Part shown: one piece after another, positions 49,091 through 60,305 of the stretch
Layout of the letters: each line of letters begins with the position of its first letter
How positions within the stretch are numbered: the first letter of the stretch is position 1
From: Anolis sagrei
Taxonomy: Eukaryota; Chordata; Lepidosauria; Squamata; Anolidae
Direction of reading: 5' to 3'
Length of the DNA stretch: 64,000 bases
Assembly (NCBI RefSeq): GCF_037176765.1
Contig: NC_090023.1
Location: forward strand, 141,499,366 to 141,563,365
Translations under genes and position numbers: made by a program
The notes under the pieces: model-generated
Databases searched by the model: none
Seen by the model: only the letters and a program-made list of their open reading frames with translations
What the model was told of the DNA's origin: nothing

Positions 49091-52000
49091 GTAGCTGCAT
49101 GTTATGGTCCCGGTTTTTATTTGATAGTTCTCTGAAAGTTGGAATACATGAGACTTAGGGCCCTTCCACACAGCCATATAACCCAAAATACCAAGGCAGA
49201 TAATCCACAATATTTGCTTTGAACTGGGTTATTTGAGTCTCCACTGCCATATAACTCAGTTCAGTGTGGATTTTATACAGCTTTGTGGAAGGGGCCCTAG
49301 AAGATCTGCAATCAACTCATGTAACATATTATTTAAATTTCAAAAGTTGCTGGGAGGAAGGGATCATACCTGGAAGATCTGATTAGCCAATAGATATAAA
49401 TTTATCTTAATTTTGGCTACAGTGTTCCCTCACTTACCGTGGGTGTTACGTTCCATGACCACCCAGGAAAAGTGAAAAGCCATGAAGTAGAGACGCTATA
49501 TATGTATATTGCATTCCGAGGGTGAGGCAGTAGCAAGGAGAGATTTAAAGGCACCGTGCACCTTTTTTTTTTTTTTGCTAGCTATCTCTACTTTGCAATC
49601 TCTCTTAATTGGCTGCCTCTCTCCCGAGGGGGAGGGTGAAACCCCCTTCCATACTTCGTCATTGCCAGAAGGCGGTATTAGAATGCCGCTCTGGGCAACG
49701 GCAACCATTCATAAACTGGGAGGCAAAACCCGCGAAACAGCAAATCCAAAAAAAGCGAACCGTGAAGAAGCGAAGGAACACTGTATTTCTAAATTGTTTC
49801 TTGAGAATTTGCATACACATTATAGTTTTTAAAGTAAATTAAAAGTGGCCAGAGAGACACTTTGCATCCTAGAAATGCATACCTTGCTTTTTCTTGAATT
49901 TGCTTTACAGTTAGGCAAAATGAAGCAACTACAGGTTATAGAAATAGTGACTTGGTTGATCTGCAAATTCTGCTACTGAAACCGCATACAAGTTCGACTT
50001 CGGCTTTATTCAATCAGGTGTACAAGAATTACTTTTCTCTCTTCTTCAGATTTGCACACCAGATCCTCACCATCTTCAGTTCGTGAATACCAGTCATCAT
50101 AGTAAGAAAAAATATTCTCTTTTTCGGTAATAGTCACTTCAGAAGATATAGGGCAGATACTCATACCTGAACTGCTTTTCAGCAAATTGCACTAAGATGT
50201 AAGGCAAACAGTGCTGGCAAGAAATTAAGTTTTGAGAAATATTATTCAGAATAGTGAATTGTGTCAAGTTTGCTGAAAAATAACATTAACAAATCCATGT
50301 TTCTAAATGTTACCCTCATTTCAAATGACCAGTTATTGATTTTGTTCTAAATTGGTCCCTGTACTGGAAAAGTGTAAGAGAAAACCGATTTTCAAAGACA
50401 AACCTGGGATGGAGGGGGAAAAAAACATAAAGAGCCTTTTGTGTCAATTGGGAAGACGATGACAATAAATTGAAACAGATGATGATATATTGGCAAAGCT
50501 TTCTGAAAAGTTATGACAGTTTATTTCATTTCATTGCATTCATTTCTTTCATTTCATTGCACTTCCCTTAATAATGGGGCAGAAAGTGACTTACAATTTA
50601 TTGAAAAGAAGACAAATTAAAAACTATATAAAAACATTCAAAAATTTTGCCTTTGTGTTGCTTTCCGCATCTTTTGAAAACATGGCAAGTGAGGAACCTG
50701 TTAGATTTATGGTTTTGATAGTTTGACTAGCAACTGTCTGGGTCGTTGAAATCTTTCATTACTACTATATTTCCCTTTAAATGTTTGATGGCATGCATCT
50801 CCCATTAGATTGAGAAGAAATACTTTGTAAGTATGGTTGTAAAACTATTCTTATAGTGAATTGTTGTATAGATATATCAAATATATGTTTTTCAGTGGCA
50901 GAAAATATGAAGTTGCAGATCTGGAAACACAGACAGAATGGAGTTACTCTGATATATCTCTGATTTCCAAAAAGGAAAGTAAGTTGATAATGACGTTTTC
51001 CCACAATATTACCCATCAAGGCTAGTTTCAAAGAGTGGAATAGCATGAACAATTACGTTGGTATGTATCTGCACTGAAAACGTTTAGAATTAATGGCTCA
51101 CATAGTTTATTTGTATTTGAAATGCTGTTTACTAATGGGTTTTTGTTTTATCATCTTTACGCTATACTATTTTAAATTGCGCCACTTTAGCATTAACACT
51201 GGTGCCTGCAAAAGCATCCCAGGAGCTCAGAAAATATTGGATCTTCTCCTTTGAAGTCAGAAAGCACATGCGCCCTTCTTAACTTGACAAGTAGTATGAA
51301 CTGTCAGGGGATTTGGATCCATATATGAGACTTTATATTTTGAACTGTGCACATAAACAACAATGATAATTACATTCATTTAGTTAATTATATTTATACA
51401 CACAGAGATCCAGAACCGAGAAGCGAAGCTTTCAAAAACAGGGCTCGGATGGATTATCTCCCAATGCCCCACGATTTCAGAAGTAGAAATGGTTTTAGCT
51501 TGCCACCAGAAGTACAGCAGGGAGGCGGCCATTCTGACTCCACTAGGCACTGAAGGAGATCTGGTAGTCACCCCACATGTTTATAGACAGCTTTGACTCA
51601 GCCAAACCTACCTTTGGCAGGAAGGATTTTGCAACATGGTAGATGCCTATGTCTTGGATAGTCTTGGATAGTCAGCACCTTCCCAACTGAATAAGGGAAG
51701 ATCTGCTGGGACTCAAGCTACATGACCCTCTCTGATCTGTTGAAAATAGAACCTGTAATACACTGATTTCCAGCAGATTAGGGATGAACATCCTGACCCA
51801 CTTGGAGGGGTGCAATCATGAATAATCATTATAATGTAAATAGTTCTCTCTTTGTGAAAAGCGTATATACCATGCTCTGCCACTTATCCTTTCCTGTGTG
51901 ATCAATATATTCTGCACCATAAATAAATAAACAAATTTAACTTTAAATAGTTAAAGTTTATCTCTTGAACATTCCTCTATTGGGCTATTTTAGTGACTGA

Positions 52001-55000
52001 CCTGCTAAGAGCTTCTCCCTCCATGTGGGGATACGGGGAGGTCTTTATTTCTCCTGCCTATTCGAGTGAGTAGGAGGAATCAACCCAAACAACAGGATAT
52101 TTATCTCTCATCTGCTGGAAATGAATGTATCAAAGGTGAGAACCAACATTTCTTTCTATGGGTTCTTCCTCATCAGTGATTTTTGCCCTCTTGTTGCCTT
52201 GCTACACCTTTTGGACCACATTCTGTTGTTGGTTGGCCAGACACATCCCAGGATTTCATCTGTGAAAAATATGCAATTTGAGCTGATATATTGAAGGCTG
52301 TTAACATCAAGGAATGAACTGAAGCTGGAGTTGAACAGATGCAGGAAAGCAGAATGGGCTGCTTACAGTTCTATTGAAGCCATTGTGAACTCAACCGGAA
52401 GTACATCTTTATGAGCTCAATTGGTTGACTACCTGCCCTATGCTATGGTGCAGAGACATGGACAATGACGAAGGCTCTCTCAAAACAAGTACAAGCCATG
52501 AAACAAGTACAAGTCACATTTTAACCTGGCGAACTGTTTTAATGTATATAGATATTTATTTTTTAGGCATTTGATTGTATTTTATGATGTATTTTATTGT
52601 TTTGGCATTGAATTGTTGCCTGTTGGTAGCTGTCCTGAATCCCTCCTTGGAGGTTGAGAAAGGACGTGGTATAAATGTTCCAAATAAATAAATGCCTCCC
52701 TCGAAAGACAGCTCATTGGGATGTCTGTTCGAACGCACAGAGAACATGGACTACACAATGAGGATGTTAGAAAAATATCAAAAGTGAAAGGTCCTCTATG
52801 CCACGTTGCCCAACTCAAATATTGCTTTGCAGACCACGTGATGTGCAGAACATATGGGCACTAGATCAATGTCATGACAACATGGTTGGTACCTGTGGGG
52901 ATGCACAAGACCTCTTAGCCACTCCTCCCGCCCCCGATGGTCTGATTCATTCTGTATGGCATATCATGTCAGAGACAAACATGGTCGTAGAATGGTACAC
53001 TGGTCAACTTGTGCTCTAAATAGATATGAATGGAGGCAAATACAGGAGATGTTGTGATCCGCGTGAAAGATGAGGAATGGATCATCTAATTGACAAGGTG
53101 AAATAAAGTATTTAACTGGTAGGATTTACATTTGTGTTGTCTTAATCAGTAGATCTAGTCTAGTCGGGAATTAGATTTAGACCTTATTGAAATTATCTAG
53201 TCCAAACAAACAATCTGTGATGTGTGATGCATGAGAGAAGAGCATACATCTGGCAGGGTGGTATGTGGAGCTATAAAAAAGAGACAAGCAGATCAATGAT
53301 AAAATATAATTGACAGATTAAGAATAATTTCACATTTGAGTTCAAAACTACTGCATTTACATTTTTCCTATTAAGGATACACATAAACCAAATTAAGTTT
53401 TGAGATATTCTGACTAAAAGCTTGATGAATTAGGTTTTTTGTTCTAATATTACAAGCTTTGCTTCTAATGAGACCACTGAGAAAGCTAGAGGGAAAATGA
53501 GGAGAACAACTCTATGTAATGGTGCCTGCACATTGTGCCTTATGGGGCAAAGAAGTACCTTCCAAAAAAGGGATTTCACAGAATATTGGGTGAATACACA
53601 CTACATCACCCATGCTGCACTGATTAATTTCTCTGCAGCTACTTTTTTTTTTATTGACAGGGGTTTTGATCACAGGTTATTTGATGTCATTCTAGCTATC
53701 TCCTCAAAAGGCTTTGATTGAGCTAGTTATTCTAATCTCAGGACTGGTTTTTAACTGAAGCACAAGTTGGATGTCACTAACTGATTTTTTTAATGTATAG
53801 CAGCTTATTCTATTAGAAATAAATAATGATATTTATCAATATTGTTTTCATACAGCAGAAAAGAAGCAAGATCAAAGGAGCATGACTAAGAAGGAGAAAT
53901 ATGCAGGTGCAGAAAGTATTGGTAAGTTGTAATCATGAGAAATTCTGCTTACCATAATTGAGGTTCAATATAGCACTATCTTGTGATCTAGTCCCATAAT
54001 TCTTATAAGAATAGCTCCAAGGAGTCGAAACACTTCATAGTTTCACATTTATTTTGTCCTCTTCCTGCCTTTTTAGAAACAGCCATACTGTTTCAGATAG
54101 AAGACTGACCACCATTAAGGAAGTCCTTTATGGGAATGCTTTTCAAAGGAAACCAGAGGTTCTTTGATTCTCTCTGGTTCTCATGTACAAGACAGCTGTG
54201 TCATTTTGCCTGAAAGCATTGTTGATTAATGCTGGTGGGTTTATTTTTTCATGTCAGAAGCGGCTTGAGAATCTGCAAGTTGCTTCTGGTGTGAGAGAAT
54301 TGGCTGTCTGCAAGGATTTTGTCCAGGGGATGCCGATATGTTACCATCCTGTGGGAGGCTTCTTTCATGTCCCCGCATGGGAGCTGGGGCTGACAGACAG
54401 GAGCTCACCCCATCTCACAAATTCAAACCGCTGACCTTCAGATCTGTAGTCCAGCTGGCACAAGGGTTTAACCCATTGCACCACTGTGGCGCAATGCCGG
54501 TGGTCATTTCACTGTAAGATTTCACTCATTTATGATGTAACATATTCAGGGATTGGTGAATGGGTTTTAGAGCAAAATGAAATAAAATACGAAATCCAGA
54601 AAAGAGTGGTGCATTTGTTGACAAAACACATCATGCAGATTTTTGACATTCCACTAGCTTTTTCATTAGGCAAAAATGTTTAAAAAAAACATTTAAGAAG
54701 AAGAAAGAAGAAGAAAAGTGAGTCACAGCTCTTCAATTTGTGTTACAACCCTACATTTTATATCAGATGTTGGGCTTGTCAACATTGGGGAAGAAATTTT
54801 GATTCATTAAAAAACCCAAGCCAACTACATACAAGAGGGCCTCCCATTTTCATGTTTCCAATATATACAAATACAAGAAAGATACCAAATGGATATGAAG
54901 GTAGGTATCGATTGGAAAGGTAATGGAATTGATAATATTTTATTCCAGTCCAAGGAAGAACAAATGGCAAAAGTCTATAAAATATTATTAAAATTAGACA

Positions 55001-58000
55001 CAGAAGTGCATCTAATCAAAGATTGTATGACTCAATGGTCAAAGAAGGTGGGCCATAATTTCCACCTAGACAAATGGGGGCAGATGAGGAGAGCAAGGAT
55101 TAAATTCACAAGATGTTATGTACTAAGAGAAATTTTCTGCAAGATGATGTATAGATGGTATAAGACCCTGAAAAGAGTAGCAAAGATGAAACCAAAATTT
55201 AAAAATGTTGTTGGAAATTTAATAAAACAGAAGGAACCTTTTATCATGTGTGGTAGACATGTCCTAAAGCAAAATAAAAATTGGATTGTAATTCATAAAA
55301 ACATTGAAAACATCTTTAAAATGATCCAGAAGCCTTTCTGTTGGGACTTATAATTTCAATTCTACCAAAATTCTTGATACTCTTTTAATATGTCATAACT
55401 CCAGCAAGGATTATTTATGCTTACTATTGGAAATGAGAAGAAATTTCCACCCAAGATGTATGGATTACAAAAATGTTGGATGTGACAGAGATGGACAAAC
55501 TGAGTACGTTTATACAATTGCCAGATCCTTCCAAATCTGAAGAAGAATGGCAGCTCTTTAATGACTATTCAGAAGAAGAAAAGAAAATGAAAATATTGGA
55601 TTTTCTATAGCATCAAGGGAAAATTAGTAGTACGGGGATGTAGGAATAAAAACAAAAGAAAAAAAGTAGAGAAGTTAGTGACTAGAATAACAGGGTCACC
55701 AGTGATCTCCAAGAGATCCTGGAAAGTTAATCTACCAAAGATAAGAAGTTTTATGACAGGGTAAGAAGCAGTAGTTAGGGCTTTTTCAACTCTATTTCTC
55801 AACTTTTCTATCTCCTTTGTTTCAAAACACAGTACACCCACTTTTCTATCCTTCTGTTTTAGATTAGAAACAAATTTTCTCTTTTCTCTTTTTTAAACAA
55901 CATATTAACCTTTTTGTATCAGATAACAATGGAAGAAGACGAAGATGTGAGATGTTGAAAATGCCCCTGTTCGATATCCACTTTTGTAACCTTTCCAATT
56001 CCTGATATATTTGCAATAAAAATTACGTGGGGAAAAAAGAAAACTCTGTGATAGGGTCACCTTAGGTCTGAAACAACTTGAAGGCAACAATCCCAATTAA
56101 TCATTAATTATACCTTAATTGGAAAGTCAGGATTAAAAATCTATTTGCAGCCCTAAGAGGCTTACCACCTCATAACTTCAGTGGTGGTTCTTGGTGGCAC
56201 TCTGGTTCGCTGCCTGGCATCGGGAAGCTGCCACAACATGCCCCCAGTTCCTCCAGCAGCTCTTCACACAGGGGGAAGTGTAATGCACGTGTGGAATGCG
56301 CAGCTTCCCCCATTGACGGAATGGCAACACAGGAAGCCTTGTGGAGACCAAAATCCACTGATTGTGGTAATATGAAAATAACTAAATTAACTCAATGTAT
56401 ATATTACAAATACACATATAAAAAAACTGCCACATTCACATTAACTAGAAACAACTGGTTCTTCTCTTGAAGAATAAAACAAAGTCTTCGTTTGAGAAAA
56501 TGTCCTGCTCTTTATTACATATGAGTAGACTCCAGTAGTCACATGAATTGACTCCAACCTACAACCGGTTTCGACTCAGAAGAGCCTTCATCAGGCGGTT
56601 GGATTCAAATTATTAAAAAAAGCTCAACTTTTGAGGTGAGGAATTCACCAACAGTCTTCTGGAAGGGTGGATCAGCTATTCTTTGTTGAGCAATATACCC
56701 TGCAAGGAGTTTTATTCTGTGACGAGTATGAAGCCTCCCGTGTTGCCAGGGCATCAGTGGCACGCCAGTTCTGCTCTCTTTCACCCAGTGAGCCAGCATG
56801 ACGTTGTGTGATTGGAGCCATCCGGTCCTGTGGGTGACCAGGACTAGATCGGTGTTTGTCCGTATGATGAGGTTGTGAACATGTCTAATTTAAGTGTGCA
56901 CAACTGCTTCCAAGTTGTGCAGGCCTGCTGTAGGCAATCACTACATTACATGTGTCATTTCTAGTACTCTTTTCATATATATATATTTGCTCACACTAAG
57001 GCAGTACAGGGAAATTATCTGTTAACTGCTCTATATTACGCCACATAAAAACTTTTGATAATTTTTATGGTCTGGCCATCTTACACTGATATAACTTAGA
57101 GACCAGTTCCAATCATGTTCACTTCCACAAATTGATTTCAAGTAGAACATATTTCCAGATAAGTGTGTTTAAGCTTATAACCCTTATTATTCCTTCTACA
57201 GGGGAAGTAGTTCTCAGGCTGATAGAAAGACGAGATGACATTGACTTGGACAGTAAAGGTATGACATGCTGCCATTTCAGATGACAAGAATGAGAAACAC
57301 CTCTATGAGCCTCGGTCTGTTGAAGTAGATAACACTTGGTTAAACAGACAAGCAGTTGGATACAACCACACTGAAAGGATTTCCTAAGGCTGTTTGTACT
57401 TCAGTCTTTCTGCTATCTCTGATCTCAACAGTTTTAGTAGGGAACTTGTTTACAATTACCAGGGTGTCTGCAATTAATAAAGTAATTACTGTTGCAGAAT
57501 CATTATCACACTCTTCCCTTGTTGAAATGTTAGTCACATTGTGTGCACCTTGGAGCATAAATGGAAGAAATTGCTTTCTTCTAAGATTTTCTTAATGCAG
57601 CTTTAAGTTCAATGATTTCTCAAGACAGACAGAGATAATGTTATGTACAGACAAACTTTAGTTCAAAAAAATAAAAGCTCTTAAAAGTCTAAAAATTTTA
57701 TTTAAAAATAAATAAATTTTTAAAACTTCATTTATACCCTGCCACCATCTCCCATAGGGACTTGGGGCTGCTTACATAATAGTACACAAAGATGCTATAC
57801 ATTAAATACATAATGAAATCAATATGAAAACACTAATAAATTTCATAAACCAGATATATAAATTGGATTTAAAAATACCTATTAAAAATAGAATCAGTTA
57901 AAAGATCCATGTAACAGTTGATTTAAATACTAGGTTGTTTTTAGGATGAAAGAAATGAACTATGTAATACCTTAATAGCTAAAACAATTCAATTTTTACA

Positions 58001-60152
58001 TAAGGTTCCCTGCCATTTGTGAATTAGGAAATGCATTCCCTCTTTAAATGGACGTCCCCCTCGCTCCCCCACCCCACAAATCAATTCATCAAAACTTCCC
58101 GGGAGATATCCCTCCTCCCTTTTTACATCAAGGCCCTTATCACATGAGGATGTACTCTATTTATATTAGTATGCATCTTGTTTTTTTTTTAGGACTGGAT
58201 GCATACTGACCCCATCACACCCGATTCTTACAGTTTCAAAGTACAGTGCTTTGACTCATCACACTACAAAAATCTGCCTACTCCCAATCCATTTTAATGC
58301 CTTCCTAAATCACTTTTAAATTATTTTCCCCTAATATTGAGCAGTGAAATAGCCTAGAAGTCTCAAACTACCATTCTTGCGAGATTGTAGCTGACAGAAT
58401 GCATACTGGTTTTACAACCACACATTAAAATAGTGCCTCAGAACCGTATTAAATTTTTAAAATCCCACAATTAGAATCCTTTTTGCAATTACTCCATTTT
58501 TGTGACACTTTGCAGATGTATTACAACAGTTCCTGATGGAATGAGACAAACGGAATCACATTCAAAGAATCTCAGAAATGTAGTCTATCCCAAGGTGATA
58601 AGATCTCAAGTCTCTCAAGAGAATTAGCTTGCAGCTTCTGGCAGTTTGACATTCCATCTGCAGCTGGCCACACATCTACCAAAATAAACAATTTCAAACT
58701 AATGGGGGGAAATGGCATTTCCCCCCATCAGCCCCAATGTACAAGGGTTATCTGGAAAGTAAGGTTACAATGCACTTGGCTCTCACGAGGAACTTTCTCG
58801 GGGGAAGTTGGTATCACCGCCATGTAGCCAGCGGAAACAAACTAGCACCGCCAGTCATCAGTAGCTCATTGATCGGCATTGTGGTGAAGGTTAGAGATGA
58901 GTGACCTCATTCTGTTTCCCTCCAAGTGTGAAGTTTGTGCTGTAATACGCTGCCTAAATACTAAGGGCATGAACGCCGCTGTGATTTATTGTGAAATAAT
59001 TTCAGTTTATGGAGAAGACATAATGTCAAGACAGCATGTGACAAAATGGGTACAGAATGTATTGTGAGACCATGAAGAAACTTTGCAGATCCATGCAAAA
59101 CAAATATTGTGGGATGCTGGCAGCGGGAGTCACTGCTCATGCAATGCAAGACTTGTTGGCTTCATTTGGTTGGGATGTTTCAAACCACCCCTCTCATAGC
59201 CCCAATCTTGCACCCAGTGACTATCATCTGTCCACTAAATTGAAGGAACACTTTTCTGATGATGACATGGTGAAAATCGAAGTGATGAACTGGCTGAAAA
59301 AGGCGGAAGGAAACCTCTATGACACGGACATCAAAAACTCGTCCCACAGATGACAAAATGTATTGAACTGAATGGTGATTATGTGGAAAAATTATGTAAT
59401 ACCTATGTTACAATCCATGTAAACTATATTAAAATATATTCATTCTTTGTATTTTTTAAAAAAACTCTTGTAATCTTACTTTTCAGATAACACTCATGCA
59501 AGCAAACACAAGCATAATTAAAAGCATCATCCAGTATACATATACATAGCCAATGCACGCATCTTAACGTTAATCTTGGCTTAATGCATATCCTATATGT
59601 GCCTCTCTTATTTTGCATCTAAAACTGATCTTTGTTATGGAGCTTACTTTTTACGCAAACATTTTGAAGAACTCTCCATTACAAACCTTGTCACCCTATC
59701 AACAGCTAACAGTAACATGCTTTATTAATTGCTTTTGTTAAAAGAACAATGAAATGTGTACTTTGGAAATACGACTTTGGAATCCTTTAGAATTTGTTCA
59801 TGTAATTTAGTTCCTTTAAAAGGGTTTCTTGGAACTTCATACTTAGGTTCTTACATTAGTTAGATGAGCTTTCTTTTTTCTGGTTTCATATTGCACTTTT
59901 TAGACAACTTGGAAAGCAAGCCTGTTTCTACAGAGTACTTTTTATATGCGAGTCCTGTTTACCTTAGCATGTTGCTGCCAGTATTACCATTCTGCTTGGT
60001 TTGTACAACAACATGAAATTTAAAAAATGTAAAATATTAGTTTTCATATCTAGATTATAAAAATATCTGGAATACGTTTGTTCAACTTCATAGAAGACTC
60101 CTCTCCTGATGAAGAAGCTGACATGACAATACGGACTCTGTACACTCATGAG
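48742..60152 (+). CDS. ERICH6B: ERICH6B/ERICH6-like gene, 5' part (six exons, continues beyond the window)
   Basis: Six exons join in phase: 48742-49090 (exon begins at 48714), 50050-50101, 50896-50978, 53856-53921, 57202-57258 and 60094-60152. They give 666 nt, 222 codons, with GT/AG at each junction. The product is polar and acidic: MSHGQNVSGSGSKDQSQPET opens it, a motif DLETQTEWSYSDISL lies in exon 3, and acidic EDSSPDEEADM in exon 6. Human ERICH6B has QTDWCYD in a comparable N-terminal position, and in human the gene sits head-to-head with CBY2, as here. No enzymatic domain is visible and the function is not known to me. The conserved C-terminal domain would lie past 64 kb. Coding may start further upstream, because the frame is open to the start of exon 1. 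ERICH6 itself is an alternative. Confidence 0.62.
49158..49300. mobile_element. GGCCC-type palindromic MITE
   Basis: The ends are GGGCCCTTCCACACAGCCAT and ACAGCTTTGTGGAAGGGGCC, within the first ERICH6B-like intron, about 70 bp after the donor. Confidence 0.82.
49423..49789. mobile_element. Tigger/pogo-like MITE with TA target site
   Basis: TA precedes CAGTGTTCCCTCACTTACCG and TA follows GCGAAGGAACACTG. The inner GTTACGTTCC block is usual for this group. Confidence 0.75.
50050..50101 (+). CDS. ERICH6B: ERICH6B-like exon, 52 nt
   Basis: The acceptor is CTTCTTCAG and the donor GTAAGA. It completes D, then encodes LHTRSSPSSVREYQSS, and leaves TA for the next codon. Phase fits both neighbours. 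Confidence 0.7.
50896..50978 (+). CDS. ERICH6B: ERICH6B-like exon with QTEWSY motif
   Basis: It completes Y, then encodes GRKYEVADLETQTEWSYSDI and SLISKKE, leaving one base. The acceptor is TTTTTCAG and the donor GTAAGT. This is the most family-like segment. Confidence 0.75.
51100..52300. other. ERICH6B-like intron 3, unclassified part
   Basis: Nothing coding is seen. Short direct duplications occur (for example TCTTGGATAG twice near 51650-51672). A stretch near 51400-51780 may be an old repeat that I cannot name. Confidence 0.35.
52330..53040 (+). mobile_element. LINE (RTE-like) C-terminal fragment with inserted tail
   Basis: The plus strand keeps YGAETWT-like sequence (ATGGTGCAGAGACATGGACA) and, after an inserted LINE-type tail at about 52520-52700, RQLIGMSVRTHREHG, then ISKVKGPLCHVAQLKYCFAD. 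This is a post-RT region of a non-LTR element. Confidence 0.5.
53856..53921 (+). CDS. ERICH6B: ERICH6B-like exon, lysine-rich
   Basis: It encodes EKKQDQRSMTKKEKYAGAES then I, between a TACAG acceptor and a GTAAGT donor. An alternative acceptor three bases downstream (CAGCAG) would remove one residue. Confidence 0.65.
54252..54492 (-). mobile_element. tRNA-derived squamate SINE, diverged
   Basis: The complement carries the tRNA-like head (GTTAAACCCTTGTGCC) and a CTCACACCAGAAGCAACTTG tail. Confidence 0.8.
54770..56040 (+). mobile_element. L1 LINE 3' part, decayed
   Basis: A 154-codon frame (54889-55353) includes KMMYRWYKTLKRVAKMKPKF, matching the L1 ORF2 C-terminal MMYRWYLTPEKLSKM segment. 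A further frame reads LSTFIQLPDPSKSEEEWQLF. It ends in a GCAATAAAAATTACGTGGGG A-rich tail. Not a host gene. Confidence 0.75.
56480..56900 (-). mobile_element. Unclassified element end with hammerhead-like core
   Basis: The minus strand has CTGATGA (56588-56594), a 5-bp stem, and GAAAC (56568-56572). An open stretch upstream reads MLAHWVKESRTGVPLMPWQH. The layout recalls Penelope-like termini, but the family is not certain. Confidence 0.4.
57202..57258 (+). CDS. ERICH6B: ERICH6B-like exon
   Basis: It completes G, then encodes EVVLRLIERRDDIDLDSK, leaving one base at a GTATGA donor. The acceptor is TTCTACAG. Confidence 0.68.
57716..57850 (-). repeat. LINE-type tail
   Basis: TTCATTTATACCCTGCCACC and ATCTCCCATAGGGACTTGGG match the common tail. 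Confidence 0.5.
58740..59497 (+). mobile_element. mariner-like DNA transposon, internally deleted
   Basis: The terminal inverted repeats GTTATCTGGAAAGTAAGGTT (58747 on) and the complement of 59470-59491 agree at 20 of 22 bases. Inside are an N-terminal HTH trace (SVYGEDIMSRQHVTKWVQ) and the C-terminal catalytic stretch HPSHSPNLAPSDYHL, then EGNLYDTDIK and LNGDYVEK. The part between (the first catalytic aspartates) is missing, so at about 760 bp it is roughly half the usual length. Confidence 0.8.
60094..60152 (+). CDS. ERICH6B: ERICH6B-like exon, acidic (last in window)
   Basis: It completes E, then encodes DSSPDEEADMTIRTLYTHE and ends in phase 0 at GTGAGA. The acceptor is TTCATAG. A CR1 LINE begins about 60 bp into the following intron. 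Confidence 0.68.
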
Positions 60153-60305
60153 GTGAGACTCTACAATATGGACCCAAGGTCTAAAGGCCCTTTGCTTGTC
60201 CTAAGGCGTATGACCTAGAATCATAGAATCATAGAATCAAAGAGTTGGAAGAGACCTCATGGGCCATCCAGTCCAACCCCCTGCCAAGAAGCAGGAATAT
60301 TGCAT

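Noticed and set aside
54889-55353. 154-codon plus-strand ORF as a possible host gene
   Set aside because: The MMYRW segment and the A-rich 3' end identify a decayed L1 ORF2 fragment.
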